From Cyanobacteriota bacterium SRBZ.bins.94.201705 (GTDB lineage: Bacteria; Cyanobacteriota; Cyanobacteriia; Cyanobacteriales; Cyanobacteriaceae), in contig JAUQQP010000044.1 of assembly GCA_030549855.1 (NCBI GenBank), positions 246,196 through 310,195 of the forward strand: DNA of 64,000 nt. The letters run 5' to 3'. Both the position numbers and the translations under genes were made by a program. Below, piece after piece: positions 8,464 through 17,810 of this stretch. Position 1 is the first letter of the stretch, and every line of letters starts with the position of its first letter. The notes under the pieces were generated by a model that was given only the letters and a program-made list of their open reading frames with translations, did no database searches and had not been told where the DNA came from.

Positions 8464-9457
8464 TGAAATCATAGAATCTCTCCCACAGTTTTGGGTTTCG
8501 CCAGCCTCTGTTTACTTCTTCAGCCATAATAGCCAGGGAGGTGGCGGGGGTGTAGGCGGGTTTATGATGGCGTTTTTGGGTTAAGGCATAGTAGATGTCC
8601 ACCATTTGAAACACTTGGGCTAGATAGGGTATTTCTTCTCCTGTCAACTTGTCGGGGTAACCGCTGCCATCCCATCTTTCGTGGTGATGACGGATTATTT
8701 TAAGCAATTGTGGTCGGTGACTGAGGGATTTACAGATATTTTCGCCTATAATTACGTGCTGGTGGATAATATCCCTTTCTGCTGCTGTTAGGGGTTCTGA
8801 TTTCAGTAGGATATGATCGGGGACAGCTATGGTGCCAATATCATGGAGGTAGGCGGCGTAAACCAAGTCTTCTACGTCCCTTTCAGACAGCTGTAAATAT
8901 TCGCCAAAACTTCTTGCCAGATTTGCCAGCTGGAGACAACTATTGGTGTCATAACCACTTCTTACTTCATTCATTAAAGCCAGGGTTAGTAACACCTTTT
9001 GGGTTTGATTTAGCACATCTTGCAGTCGTTTTTGTTGAATCAGATTTTTGAGTTTTGGGTAGAGGGTAATACTATCTAGCGGCTTAACAATTACTTCTTC
9101 TATTCCTATTTTCAGGGCTTTTTGGCGCAGATGGGGACTTTCTTCCAGACATGTTAGGATTATAGGGATATACTGGGTGTTGGGGTCAGATTTTAGATTC
9201 CTTGCCAACTGTAAACCTTCTATTCCTCCCATTGACTCCTCGGCGATAATTACGTCTGGTTGCTGCCGGAGGGCTATTTCCATTGCATTTGTACTATCGT
9301 CTACTTCAATCACCTCATGGCCTTGACAGCGAAGTAGGTCTACGGCATGTAATAGACTCAGGGGGTTTTCGTCTACTACCATAACCTTTGCCACGGGAGT
9401 GGGGTGGATTTTTATTTCTGTTTTGCTTAACCTTTGTACCTGTTGGCATGGAATCAT
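8429..9457 (-). CDS. Response regulator with HD-GYP domain, non-canonical receiver
   Basis: A 342-residue protein with an N-terminal receiver domain (about 24-145) and a C-terminal HD-GYP domain (about 155-335), the RpfG-like architecture that hydrolyses cyclic di-GMP. The phosphorylated Asp of the receiver is replaced by Glu73 (motif VIIAEE), while the conserved Lys-Pro (125-126) is kept, so the receiver may be locked or phosphorylation-independent. The output domain keeps HD (205-206), the HHHE cluster (257-260) and GYP (266-268). The position that normally holds the first His of the GHSxRV helix appears to be Ser173. Activity is therefore possible but not certain. It lies 67 bp downstream of the MnmC-like gene on the same strand and overlaps the TPR gene tail to tail. 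Confidence 0.87.
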   Translation of the reverse strand: MIPCQQVQRLSKTEIKIHPTPVAKVMVVDENPLSLLHAVDLLRCQGHEVIEVDDSTNAMEIALRQQPDVIIAEESMGGIEGLQLARNLKSDPNTQYIPIILTCLEESPHLRQKALKIGIEEVIVKPLDSITLYPKLKNLIQQKRLQDVLNQTQKVLLTLALMNEVRSGYDTNSCLQLANLARSFGEYLQLSERDVEDLVYAAYLHDIGTIAVPDHILLKSEPLTAAERDIIHQHVIIGENICKSLSHRPQLLKIIRHHHERWDGSGYPDKLTGEEIPYLAQVFQMVDIYYALTQKRHHKPAYTPATSLAIMAEEVNRGWRNPKLWERFYDFITHHYSVKDGV

Positions 9458-9524
9458 AGTCTCTAACTTCCCCTCTACTGGCCCTCACTTCTATTGTTGT
9501 CTTTTTTCCCTTTTTATCCATCAG

Positions 9525-10403
9525 TTAATCTACGTATTTTTCTTGGGGAAACCATCTTTTTCTCCACTTAGTTGTTGGCTCCAAATTACTTAGTAGTTGT
9601 TCTTTTCTGCGTCTTTCTATTATAATTTCTCGGCTATCTTTTAGGGATGGATCCCGATAGGGGATAGCCGCTTTGGTGTTTAGGTGTTCTAATTCCATCT
9701 GGGATAATGGAGGCAATAATTCTCCGTTATAACTGGCTATTGTCCCTGGTGTTCTTCTTCCTACACAAAAATTTACACCTATTTCCAACCCGGCCATTTT
9801 CAAGGCAGTTCGCACCGCGGCGGCGGCAGAATAGGTGGCAATTATGCCATCTTCCTTGAGACATTTAGCCACCAAACCCAAAAATTCTACTGTCCAAAGT
9901 TGAGGGCATTTAGGGGGAGAAAAAGGGTCTAAAAAAACCGCATCTGCCTGCCAATTTTTTTTCACCACTTCTTGGATAGTTTGTCTAGCATCGCCGATTA
10001 TTAAAGTTATGTTTAAATTAGGTGTTATCACTTGTTTTTTTTCTAGTAATGCGGCAAGAGTTTCAGTAATTTCCCCCGGCCAAAGGGATAATAAACCGCA
10101 ATCCAATGCCTGACGAGGTACTGTTTCATCTAATTCTAAGGCAATTATTTCCAGATGGGATTGGGGATGGAAAGTGAAAAGATAATCTATGGCAGCAGCT
10201 GTATTGTATCCTAACCCATAGCAAATATCCAGAATTCTAATTTGCTTTTGCTTGTGGAATTTTTCTGGAAGACGACACCCCTTGATGTAGGTTATTTCTG
10301 CTTCACTTTTTGCCCCATATTTGGTATGGAAAGTTTCGCCGAATTCCTCTGAATAAAAAGTTTTTGAGCCATCGGCGGTTATAATTGTCTCTAGCTTTCC
10401 CAT
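9525..10403 (-). CDS. MnmC-type SAM-dependent methyltransferase
   Basis: A protein of about 292 residues with the methyltransferase half of MnmC (MnmC1/MnmD-like family). Seen are the SAM-binding motif LDICYGLGYNT and the family hallmark VFLDPFSPPKCPQLW. In bacteria this domain methylates the aminomethyl group of wobble uridine in tRNA (mnm5s2U). The FAD-dependent second half of E. coli MnmC is absent, as is common outside gammaproteobacteria. ATG 10403 is preferred; GTG 10409 is two codons upstream. No strong ribosome-binding site is visible. The HD-GYP gene follows on the same strand. Confidence 0.82.
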   Translation of the reverse strand: MGKLETIITADGSKTFYSEEFGETFHTKYGAKSEAEITYIKGCRLPEKFHKQKQIRILDICYGLGYNTAAAIDYLFTFHPQSHLEIIALELDETVPRQALDCGLLSLWPGEITETLAALLEKKQVITPNLNITLIIGDARQTIQEVVKKNWQADAVFLDPFSPPKCPQLWTVEFLGLVAKCLKEDGIIATYSAAAAVRTALKMAGLEIGVNFCVGRRTPGTIASYNGELLPPLSQMELEHLNTKAAIPYRDPSLKDSREIIIERRRKEQLLSNLEPTTKWRKRWFPQEKYVD

Positions 10404-10851
10404 AGACACTATTTATCATGGTGGCAATGGCTATTATAGTCTAATCCTCTGTTGTGCTTCTACTTCCAAAGGAAAAATATTTTAATATTTTCTTAACTGT
10501 TTGGTGGTCCTCAGGAGACTTGGAAAGTGAAGGAGGCAAACGGATGGTTAACATGGATAAATTCTTGTTAAGAAAAATAATAAATCCCCCTAAGTTGACC
10601 CCATTAGTGTTAAAAAAAAAGTTAGAATTGTTATTGGGTACACTAGCCCGTTGTTTAGAAAATCTTAAGAAAATATATAGAACCGAGCTGAATCCTGGTC
10701 GGGGGCTCGTGCTTTCGGTTAAATTAGAATTTGTTGGTTTGTCATCACTGCTCCCATTGTGTATTCATAATTACAAAAAATGAAATAAAAAAAAAACAAT
10801 AAAGGGAATAGTGATGGCAAGCCTGACAATACCAAAAAGAGGAGTTATCCC
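10404..10851. other. Intergenic region upstream of sigma factor gene
   Basis: About 450 bp. An open frame of 109 codons (10454-10783, plus strand) exists, but its product is not recognisable, and I do not call it a gene. A stem CGAGC/GCTCG (10684-10688 with 10705-10709), overlapping an alternative AACC/GGTT pairing (10681-10684 with 10717-10720), might fold in the sigma factor leader. An ATTATAGTCTA word near 10434 matches the motif of the first 960 bp. Confidence 0.35.
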
Positions 10852-11940
10852 ATGAATCCAACCAGCGGTACTGCAGATTTCGGCCCTGAAGAATTATTCC
10901 GGGAAAAAGAGGAAGACTTGAATAAAGTCATGGCCTATTTTTCCCAGGAGGAGGTGGAAGACGACTCCTCCGGCAGAAGAAGGAGGGGAGTAGAAGACTC
11001 CGTAGGGTCATTCTTTAAGGAAATGGCCCGTTATCCCCTTCTAACCCCCGAGGAGGAGTTGAGTCTAGCCCAGGCAGTCAGATTTTTGACTGAGTGTGAG
11101 GAGAAACAACAGGAGTTGCACCGTCAGTTGGAAAGGACACCTACTAAATTGGAACTTGCCCGGGCAATGGGGCTGGAAAATGAACGGCAGTTGGAGAGTC
11201 GTCTCTACAAGGGCAGAATTGCCAAGAGGAAGATGATTCGCTCCAATCTGCGGCTGGTGGTGTCTATTGCCAAACGTTATTTGAATAGGGGTGTCCCCTT
11301 TTTGGATCTAATCCAGGAGGGGGCCATTGGTTTAAATCGTGCTGCTGAGAAATTTGACCCCAACAAGGGTTATAAATTCTCTACCTATGCCTACTGGTGG
11401 ATTCGACAGGCCATCACCCGCACCATTGCCAATGACTCCCGCACCATCCGTCTTCCCATTCACATCGTCGAAAAACTCAACAAACTCAAAAAGGCACAAC
11501 GGACTTTAAAACAAAAACTGCAAAGACCACCTACGGAGGCGGAAATCGCCGAGGAAATGGGCATCTCTACGCAAGCCCTACATCAATTACTACAACTGAA
11601 GAGACAGTCTCTCTCCTTAAACCACAGGGTGGGCAAGGGGGAGGACACAGAGTTGATGGAATTACTGGAAGATCCTAACACCGTCTCCCCAGAGGAGAAA
11701 ATCAATGAGTCTATGTTACATCAAGAACTGGTCTCTGTCCTCAGAGATGTTTTGAGTGAGAGAGAAAGGGAAGTAATCATTTTGCGCTACGGTCTAAATA
11801 GTTCTAGGGCCCATACCCTTGAGGAGGTGGGCAAGATTTTCGACTTGTCTAGGGAAAGAGTGAGACAAATCCAAACCAAGGCCATGCGCAAGTTGAGGAG
11901 GCCACAGGTAGCCCGACGTCTCAAGGGGTGGCTTTCTTAA
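10852..11940 (+). CDS. RNA polymerase sigma factor, RpoD/SigA group 2
   Basis: A 362-residue sigma-70 family factor, shorter than the primary SigA. The parts are region 1.2 (SFFKEMARYPLLTPEEE), region 2 (RSNLRLVVSIAKRYLNRG, IQEGAIGLNRA, KFSTYAYWWIRQAI), region 3 and region 4 with the helix-turn-helix ending SRERVRQIQTKAMRKLRR. Such group 2 factors are non-essential and direct responses to stress, nitrogen or stationary phase in cyanobacteria. The region 1.2 wording reminds me of SigC-type proteins, but I cannot fix the subtype without a tree. A ribosome-binding site (GAGG) precedes the ATG. thrS follows after about 200 bp. Confidence 0.92.
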   Translation: MNPTSGTADFGPEELFREKEEDLNKVMAYFSQEEVEDDSSGRRRRGVEDSVGSFFKEMARYPLLTPEEELSLAQAVRFLTECEEKQQELHRQLERTPTKLELARAMGLENERQLESRLYKGRIAKRKMIRSNLRLVVSIAKRYLNRGVPFLDLIQEGAIGLNRAAEKFDPNKGYKFSTYAYWWIRQAITRTIANDSRTIRLPIHIVEKLNKLKKAQRTLKQKLQRPPTEAEIAEEMGISTQALHQLLQLKRQSLSLNHRVGKGEDTELMELLEDPNTVSPEEKINESMLHQELVSVLRDVLSEREREVIILRYGLNSSRAHTLEEVGKIFDLSRERVRQIQTKAMRKLRRPQVARRLKGWLS

Positions 11941-12137
11941 ATCAGAGGGTTTTTGCTATTAAATCTTTGTATTTTCTCCTTGATTCCCTCTTTTCCCTCT
12001 TCACCTTTGTCTTTTGTTCCTGTTTTTTTTGTCCTTTTTCTCCTCCATGGGGGGCTTCTGTAAGTGGTAGCAATTTTGGCTAAGATCAACAGAAAGATAG
12101 CAATTAATAGTTAGAGGAGTCAAGCCAATTCTAAATC

Positions 12138-13937
12138 ATGTCAAAGGAAGGGATTAAACTGCCTCGCACCAGTGAGTCGGAAAAATTGAAGAGGATTCGC
12201 CACAGCGCCTCCCATGTGATGGCAATGGCAGTACAAAAGCTTTTCCCCCACGCCCAAGTTACAATTGGCCCTTGGACTGAAACTGGCTTTTACTACGATT
12301 TTGACCTGCCTGAGCCTCTCACGGAGAAGGATTTAAAGGCAATCCAGAAGGAAATGGTAAAGATAATCAACCGGAAACTGCCCATTATAAGGGAAGAGGT
12401 AACCAGAGAGGAGGCTATATCCCGTATTCGTAAAATCAATGAGCCTTACAAGCTGGAGATTCTGGAGAGTATTAAGGAGGAGCCCATTACCATATATCAT
12501 ATTGGGGACGAGTGGTGGGATTTGTGTGCTGGCCCTCACGTAGAAAACACCGGTGATTTAAATCCCAAGGCCATCGAGTTGGAATCCGTAGCGGGGGCTT
12601 ATTGGCGCGGTGATGCCAGAAATAAACAGTTACAGAGGATATATGGTACTGCTTGGGAAACTCCAGAACAACTGGCAGAATACAAGAGACGTAAACAGGA
12701 GGCCCAAAGACGAGATCATCGCAGGCTGGGGAAGGAGTTGGGACTGTTTATTTTTGCCGATTCTGTAGGCCCAGGATTACCCTTGTGGACGCCAAAGGGT
12801 ACTATCTTGCGTTATACTCTGGAGGAGTTTTTAAGACAGGAACAGATTAAAAGGGGCTATCTGCCAGTAGTCACCCCCCACATTGCCAAGGTGGACTTGT
12901 TTAAAACCTCCGGCCATTGGCAAAAATACAAGGAGGATATGTTCCCCCTGATGGCAGAAAGTGAGGAGGATGCCCTGTCGGAGATAGGATTTGTCCTTAA
13001 ACCCATGAATTGCCCCTTCCACATCCAAATATACAAAAGTCAAATTCGCTCCTGGCGGGATTTGCCCATGCGGCTAGCGGAATTTGGTACAGTTTACCGC
13101 TATGAACAGTCAGGGGAATTGGGGGGACTAACCAGAGTTAGGGGCTTTACCGTTGATGACTCTCATATTTTTGTCACCCCCGAACAGCTGGAGTCGGAGT
13201 TTCTCAATGTAGTCGATTTGATTTTATATGTATTTAAAGTATTACGACTCAATAAATTCAAGGCCCGTCTCAGTTTCCGAGACCCGAACTCCGATAAATA
13301 CATAGGTAGTGACGAGGTATGGGAAAAAGCGGAAAACGCCATCCGCAATGCTGTCCAACACCTGGGGATGGAGTATTTTGAGGCAAAAGGAGAGGCGGCT
13401 TTTTATGGCCCCAAATTGGACTTCATCTTCCAGGATGCCTTGGAAAGGGAGTGGCAACTGGGAACAGTACAAGTAGACTACAACCTACCGGAAAGATTTG
13501 ACCTGGAATACACCGCCCCAGATGGCAGTCGTCGACGCCCTGTAATGATTCACCGTGCCCCCTTTGGCTCTTTGGAGCGCCTTATTGGTATACTCATTGA
13601 AGAATATGCGGGGGATTTCCCTATCTGGCTTGCCCCAGTACAGGTGCGTCTTTTGCCCGTCTCCGACGAGTTTCGGGAATATGCCCAACAGGTGTGTCAA
13701 AAAATGGTCAGTCTGGGTATCCGCGCCGAGGTGGATACCAGTGGGGATAGACTGGCCAAAATGATTCGCACCAGTGAGAAGGAAAAAATCCCCGTCATGG
13801 CGGTGGTTGGGGCCAAAGAGCAAGAAAATAATACTCTCAGCATACGCACCCGTGCCCAGGGAGACTTGGGCGCCATCCCCCTGGACCAGGTAATACAGCG
13901 ATTACTTAATGCTATCCAGTCCTACGGTGACTTTTAA
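12138..13937 (+). CDS. thrS: Threonyl-tRNA synthetase
   Basis: A class II threonyl-tRNA synthetase of 599 residues. The N-terminal editing domain (about 1-190) carries HSASH and the later WWDLCAGPH segment; the catalytic core follows with MNCPFH, FRYEQSG-like motif 2 (YRYEQSGELGGLTRVRGF) and motif 3 (IHRAPFGSLERLIGILIE). The C-terminal anticodon-binding domain starts near 500. The TGS domain at the N-terminus of the E. coli enzyme is missing, which accounts for the short length and is usual in cyanobacteria as far as I recall. The gene is convergent with pstB, the stop codons being 18 bp apart. Confidence 0.97.
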   Translation: MSKEGIKLPRTSESEKLKRIRHSASHVMAMAVQKLFPHAQVTIGPWTETGFYYDFDLPEPLTEKDLKAIQKEMVKIINRKLPIIREEVTREEAISRIRKINEPYKLEILESIKEEPITIYHIGDEWWDLCAGPHVENTGDLNPKAIELESVAGAYWRGDARNKQLQRIYGTAWETPEQLAEYKRRKQEAQRRDHRRLGKELGLFIFADSVGPGLPLWTPKGTILRYTLEEFLRQEQIKRGYLPVVTPHIAKVDLFKTSGHWQKYKEDMFPLMAESEEDALSEIGFVLKPMNCPFHIQIYKSQIRSWRDLPMRLAEFGTVYRYEQSGELGGLTRVRGFTVDDSHIFVTPEQLESEFLNVVDLILYVFKVLRLNKFKARLSFRDPNSDKYIGSDEVWEKAENAIRNAVQHLGMEYFEAKGEAAFYGPKLDFIFQDALEREWQLGTVQVDYNLPERFDLEYTAPDGSRRRPVMIHRAPFGSLERLIGILIEEYAGDFPIWLAPVQVRLLPVSDEFREYAQQVCQKMVSLGIRAEVDTSGDRLAKMIRTSEKEKIPVMAVVGAKEQENNTLSIRTRAQGDLGAIPLDQVIQRLLNAIQSYGDF

Positions 13938-13955
13938 CAGTTTGTAGACATGCCC

Positions 13956-14753
13956 CTATTTGGCTAAACCTGTCAATCCGGCAGTAGTATACTCGTATGT
14001 CCTCCTACTGTCGGGGTTTAGGAATATTTTTTCTACTGTATTATGTTCAACTACATAACCAGTCTTACCGCCTCTAGCATTCTCTTCTACGTCCATGTAG
14101 ACTACCTCATCGCAAATGCGGGCAACCTGTCTAAGATCGTGACTGGTCATGATGATGGTATAGTCTTCTTTGAGTTTTAACAGCAGTTTTTCAATTTCTA
14201 GGGTGGAAACCGGATCTAATGCTGAACAGGGCTCATCTAATAGTAACACCTCTGGTTGGATGGCGATGGCCCTAGCGATACACAAACGCTGCTGTTGTCC
14301 ACCAGAGAGGGTTAGGGCATTGTGGTTAAGACGGTATTTTACCTCATCCCACAGGCCCACCTTTGTCAGGGCTAATTCTACCATTTCCCTGATTTGTGCC
14401 CGGGGATAGCCGTTTGCCCTCAGGGGGAAGGCGATGTTGTCGTAGATGGAGGTAGGGAAGGGGGCTGGCCTTTGAAACACCATTCCTATTCTACGACGTA
14501 ATTCTACCAGGTCCATGCCCCGCCGATATATGTCCTCCCCTTTGAATAAGACTTTTCCTTGTACCCTCATCCCTTCAACCAGGTCGTTTAGGCGATTTAA
14601 ACAACGCAGCAGCGTGGTTTTGCCACAGCCAGAACGTCCTATAATACCTGTAATTTGATGGGCTTTAAAGTCTATGAATACCCCGGCTATTAGTACTTGT
14701 TTGTAGCAGGTTACGGAGACATTTTCCAGTCTGAGGATTACATTTTCTTCCAT
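13956..14753 (-). CDS. pstB: Phosphate ABC transporter ATP-binding protein
   Basis: A 265-residue ATPase that powers high-affinity phosphate import through PstC/PstA. It shows Walker A GRSGCGKTT, the ABC signature LSGGQQQR and Walker B LLLDEP followed by CSALDP, all in the order and wording typical of PstB. ATG 14753 has AGGGAGG six bases upstream; the GTG two codons earlier would sit on that site. It is the last gene of the operon, starting 12 bp after the permease fusion, and is convergent with thrS. Confidence 0.96.
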   Translation of the reverse strand: MEENVILRLENVSVTCYKQVLIAGVFIDFKAHQITGIIGRSGCGKTTLLRCLNRLNDLVEGMRVQGKVLFKGEDIYRRGMDLVELRRRIGMVFQRPAPFPTSIYDNIAFPLRANGYPRAQIREMVELALTKVGLWDEVKYRLNHNALTLSGGQQQRLCIARAIAIQPEVLLLDEPCSALDPVSTLEIEKLLLKLKEDYTIIMTSHDLRQVARICDEVVYMDVEENARGGKTGYVVEHNTVEKIFLNPDSRRTYEYTTAGLTGLAK

Positions 14754-14765
14754 AGACACCTCCCT

Positions 14766-16649
14766 CTAGGTACTAGTTTTTGGTTTTAACAATTCCCGTG
14801 CCACCACGGAGAGAATATTGATAACCAGCAAAATGATAACCAAAACTATAATGGCTGCTGCTGCCTGGGATTGAACTTCTGCTTTTGGACTTTGTAACCA
14901 GTAGAAAATCTGTACCGGCAAAGTCGAGTAGCTGCTTTGTAATCCCTGCAGCGATAAGGGAGGAAGAAAACGAACTATGACTTTGGCGCCTACGCCTATC
15001 AGGGCAGCCGTTTCTGCTAAAGCCCTCCCTTGGGCAATTAAAATCCCTGTCAGGATGCCGGAGAGGGCATTAGGCAGTAGAATTCTTATTATCACCTGTT
15101 CCCTTGTCATCCCTAGGGCGTAACCACTTTGTCGCAAAACTGGATCTACACTTCTCAGGGCATTCCTGCTGGTTACTATTACTGTGGGTAGGGAAATCAA
15201 GGTTAACACCAAGGCGCCACTGAGGATACTGTTGCCTCCTGTGATTGGTTTGCCCAAATGTACAAACAATTCTAGTCCCAACAAACCGTAGAGGATGGTG
15301 GGTATTGCGGCTAGATTGGCAATACAAATATCTAAAAGGCGGGCGAAGGTATCTCGTTTTTGGTATTCTTCCAGATAAATGGCACTACCCACCCCCAGTG
15401 GTGTTACCATTAGCAGGGTGAGGACAAATAGCCATAAACTGCCTACTAGGGGTGATAGAATCCCTGACTCTTTGGGGTTACGGGAGGGAAGACTAGTGAG
15501 GAATTTCCAATTTAGGTGGCCAATTCCATCTCTTAGTAAGGCTATGAACAATATTGTTATAAAAATTACCCCCATGCTGGCACAAATAAAACCTGCAATT
15601 CCCAGGATTTTTTCCAGGATTCTTCTGCTTTTTAGTTCATTTCTCTCGTAGTTTTTGTGGGCGACCGTCTCTTTTTTCTCCAGAGTTACCCGGTATTTTT
15701 CCTCAGGCGTGCCCTTTTTTCTCTCGGTTTTGTAAAGTATTCTTCCAATTTGGCTCACATCATAATTCTGTAGCCAATAACTTATACTGTTGAGGATTAA
15801 AGTAACTAGAAATAGAACAAATCCTAGGGTAAAAATCGTTTTGAACAGGAGGGAGTCGTATTCCACTGTGCCCAAACTAATTCTAAGAATAAAACTAGTC
15901 ATAGTTTCAATGGGCACAAAGGGATTAAAAGTCAAATTGGGTTTTTGTCCAGCTGCCACTGCTACAATCATAGTTTCCCCAATAGCCAGGGAAGCTGCCA
16001 GGGAGACTGCGGCTATTATTCGGGGGAGAATAGAGGGAAGGAGTATGCGGAAAATCGCCTCTGGTTTAGTTAGGGCAAGGGCGTAGCCGGAATTGCGTAA
16101 ATGTTGGGGGAGGGATTTGAGGGCGTCTTCTGTCAGGGAGGCGATTACTGGTGTTATAAATATACCGATACAGATACCGGCACTGAGGGCATTAAAGCTG
16201 GAGATAAAGGGGATAAAAGTGCTTTTTACAAAGGGGGTTAACACTAGGAGGGCAAAATAACCATAAACCACTGCCGGTATGCCTCCCAGAGACTCCAGGG
16301 TTATTTTCAGAAAACGACGGAGAAAAGGGGGTGCATATTCTGACAGATAAACTGCCGCCAGTATCCCCACTGGGATTGCAAATAATAGGGCAATCGTGGT
16401 GGTTAAAAATGTGCCTGACAACAGTACAATTACGCCGAATTTGGCATTGGCATAGTTGGGAGTCCACTCCCTGCTGGTAAAGAATTCTACGGGGGATACT
16501 TCCTGGAAAAATTCATAAGTTTGAATGAGGAAAACCAGAAAAATCCCCACCACAATTACAATGGGCACTATTCCCACAATTGTCAGGACTATCTCCAACC
16601 AGGATTTAGAGGCCATCTTTGTTTTTGCGGTTAAAATTCTACTACTCAT
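14766..16649 (-). CDS. Fused PstC-PstA phosphate permease
   Basis: A 627-residue inner-membrane protein that unites both permease subunits of the phosphate ABC transporter. Residues about 1-315 match PstC (ASLAIGETMIVAVAAGQ and the EAA-loop segment NSGYALALTKPEAIFRILLP). A charged, basic linker spans about 316-345, and residues about 350-627 match PstA (LRQSGYALGMTREQVIIRILLP, GRALAETAALIGVGA). Each half has its own set of roughly six membrane helices. The frame is open throughout and both EAA loops are intact, so this looks like a working fusion. Its ATG lies in ATGAGTAG, overlapping the stop of the upstream CBS gene by 8 bp, with GGAGGAGG before it, so translation is probably coupled. Confidence 0.92.
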   Translation of the reverse strand: MSSRILTAKTKMASKSWLEIVLTIVGIVPIVIVVGIFLVFLIQTYEFFQEVSPVEFFTSREWTPNYANAKFGVIVLLSGTFLTTTIALLFAIPVGILAAVYLSEYAPPFLRRFLKITLESLGGIPAVVYGYFALLVLTPFVKSTFIPFISSFNALSAGICIGIFITPVIASLTEDALKSLPQHLRNSGYALALTKPEAIFRILLPSILPRIIAAVSLAASLAIGETMIVAVAAGQKPNLTFNPFVPIETMTSFILRISLGTVEYDSLLFKTIFTLGFVLFLVTLILNSISYWLQNYDVSQIGRILYKTERKKGTPEEKYRVTLEKKETVAHKNYERNELKSRRILEKILGIAGFICASMGVIFITILFIALLRDGIGHLNWKFLTSLPSRNPKESGILSPLVGSLWLFVLTLLMVTPLGVGSAIYLEEYQKRDTFARLLDICIANLAAIPTILYGLLGLELFVHLGKPITGGNSILSGALVLTLISLPTVIVTSRNALRSVDPVLRQSGYALGMTREQVIIRILLPNALSGILTGILIAQGRALAETAALIGVGAKVIVRFLPPLSLQGLQSSYSTLPVQIFYWLQSPKAEVQSQAAAAIIVLVIILLVINILSVVARELLKPKTST

Positions 16650-17787
16650 TTTCCTCCTCCCTTCCCTCTATTAAAGCCGTCAGTTTAGCCAACGCCGACT
16701 GGACGCCTTGGAAATTTCGTGCCAGGCTTCTCACTGTTTTTTGATTTTCCTCGGCGGCACTAGATAGATTATTTATTTCCGCCTTTAATTCTTCTGCTAC
16801 ACCATTAATGTTACTACTTGCTTGGTTTATTTGCACACTTAATTTTTCTATTTCCTGGGTGACCATATCGAAGGGCAGTTTTCGTTTTTCTTCTGTGGAT
16901 ATACCCGACACCATTTTGCCTACTTTCTGGGATAGGAAATCTACTCTTTTGCTTATTTGCGATATTATTTCCGTAGACTGGTTTATCAGCCTGAACTTAT
17001 ACTTAAATCCGGAAGAGGCCAGGGATATTTGCTGGTTTATGGCCGCTATTTTGTCTACAGTTTTCGCCAGGGAATCTAGGGTTTTTCCCCCTTGCTGTGA
17101 CAGCAGCAAGCCTACTTCTGCAAAGCGCTCATTTAATCTAGATATTTCCTGGTTTCTAATCTCTAGGTCTTTTTGTTTTTCTTCTAGTTGCTTGGCCTGT
17201 TTTTCTAGCAGTTTGTTGGCTCTTCTGAGCTGCTCTTTTTGATGTTCTAATTCCTTGGCATATTCGCTGACTACTTCTTTCTCTTTTTCCAGTCTTTCCG
17301 CATAGCTTTTCAACACTTCTCCCTGTTTTAAGAGTAGCTGGTTTATTTCTGAGAAGGCATTTGCTTCTGCCAGGATTAAAACACTCAATTCCAGCATGCC
17401 GATATATTCATCTTCCTCTACAACCACAACTGGTTCATAGATGTATTTTGGGTCTCGTTTTAATGCCAGCTTGACTGCTTCGTTAATTTCTGTATCGGCG
17501 GGGATAGTTAGTGGCTTATAGTCAAGGGTTTTTACCAGGACTTTTATGGGCCGTTTGCTGTAAATGTCCCGGGCATACTCCCTGCTCATTTTTTCAAAGA
17601 AAACTCGCCGAGAAATGGTGGCCACCACCTCGTTTTTTTTGGTTACAAATACTCCCGACAGTTTAGGATTATCTAAAAGGGTTTCTTCCACCATTTCGGT
17701 AATTGTGCTGATGTCTACTCTATAGTTGTCTAAGGGGAGGTCTTTAATTTTCCCCACATTTACCTGACTATCCACTTCCCTGGCCAT
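16642..17787 (-). CDS. CBS-pair/coiled-coil protein of the pst operon
   Basis: A 381-residue soluble protein that I do not recognise by name. Residues about 10-140 look like a pair of CBS domains (SGVFVTKKNEVVATISRR, then YEPVVVVEEDEYIGMLEL), a module that usually binds adenine nucleotides. Residues about 150-225 form a strongly charged coiled coil rich in Glu, Lys and Gln. Residues about 225-375 are a long helical region with heptads resembling the signalling part of methyl-accepting proteins, but without a clear receptor tip. No membrane helix is seen. It is the first gene of the pst operon and overlaps pstCA by 8 bp. A role in sensing energy or phosphate state and modulating the transporter is inference from context only. 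Confidence 0.8.
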   Translation of the reverse strand: MAREVDSQVNVGKIKDLPLDNYRVDISTITEMVEETLLDNPKLSGVFVTKKNEVVATISRRVFFEKMSREYARDIYSKRPIKVLVKTLDYKPLTIPADTEINEAVKLALKRDPKYIYEPVVVVEEDEYIGMLELSVLILAEANAFSEINQLLLKQGEVLKSYAERLEKEKEVVSEYAKELEHQKEQLRRANKLLEKQAKQLEEKQKDLEIRNQEISRLNERFAEVGLLLSQQGGKTLDSLAKTVDKIAAINQQISLASSGFKYKFRLINQSTEIISQISKRVDFLSQKVGKMVSGISTEEKRKLPFDMVTQEIEKLSVQINQASSNINGVAEELKAEINNLSSAAEENQKTVRSLARNFQGVQSALAKLTALIEGREEENE

Positions 17788-17810
17788 GGTCTTTTTTTCC
17801 GATACACTTA

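Noticed and set aside
10454-10783. 109-codon frame upstream of the sigma factor gene
   Set aside because: No ribosome-binding site or recognisable family; composition unlike the neighbouring genes. It could be a leader with structure.
13485-13823. 112-codon minus-strand frame inside thrS
   Set aside because: A shadow of thrS: the sense strand carries intact synthetase motifs throughout.
16808-17242. 144-codon plus-strand frame inside the CBS/coiled-coil gene
   Set aside because: It is the complement of the coiled-coil codons; the Ser/Phe/Leu-rich peptide has no family.
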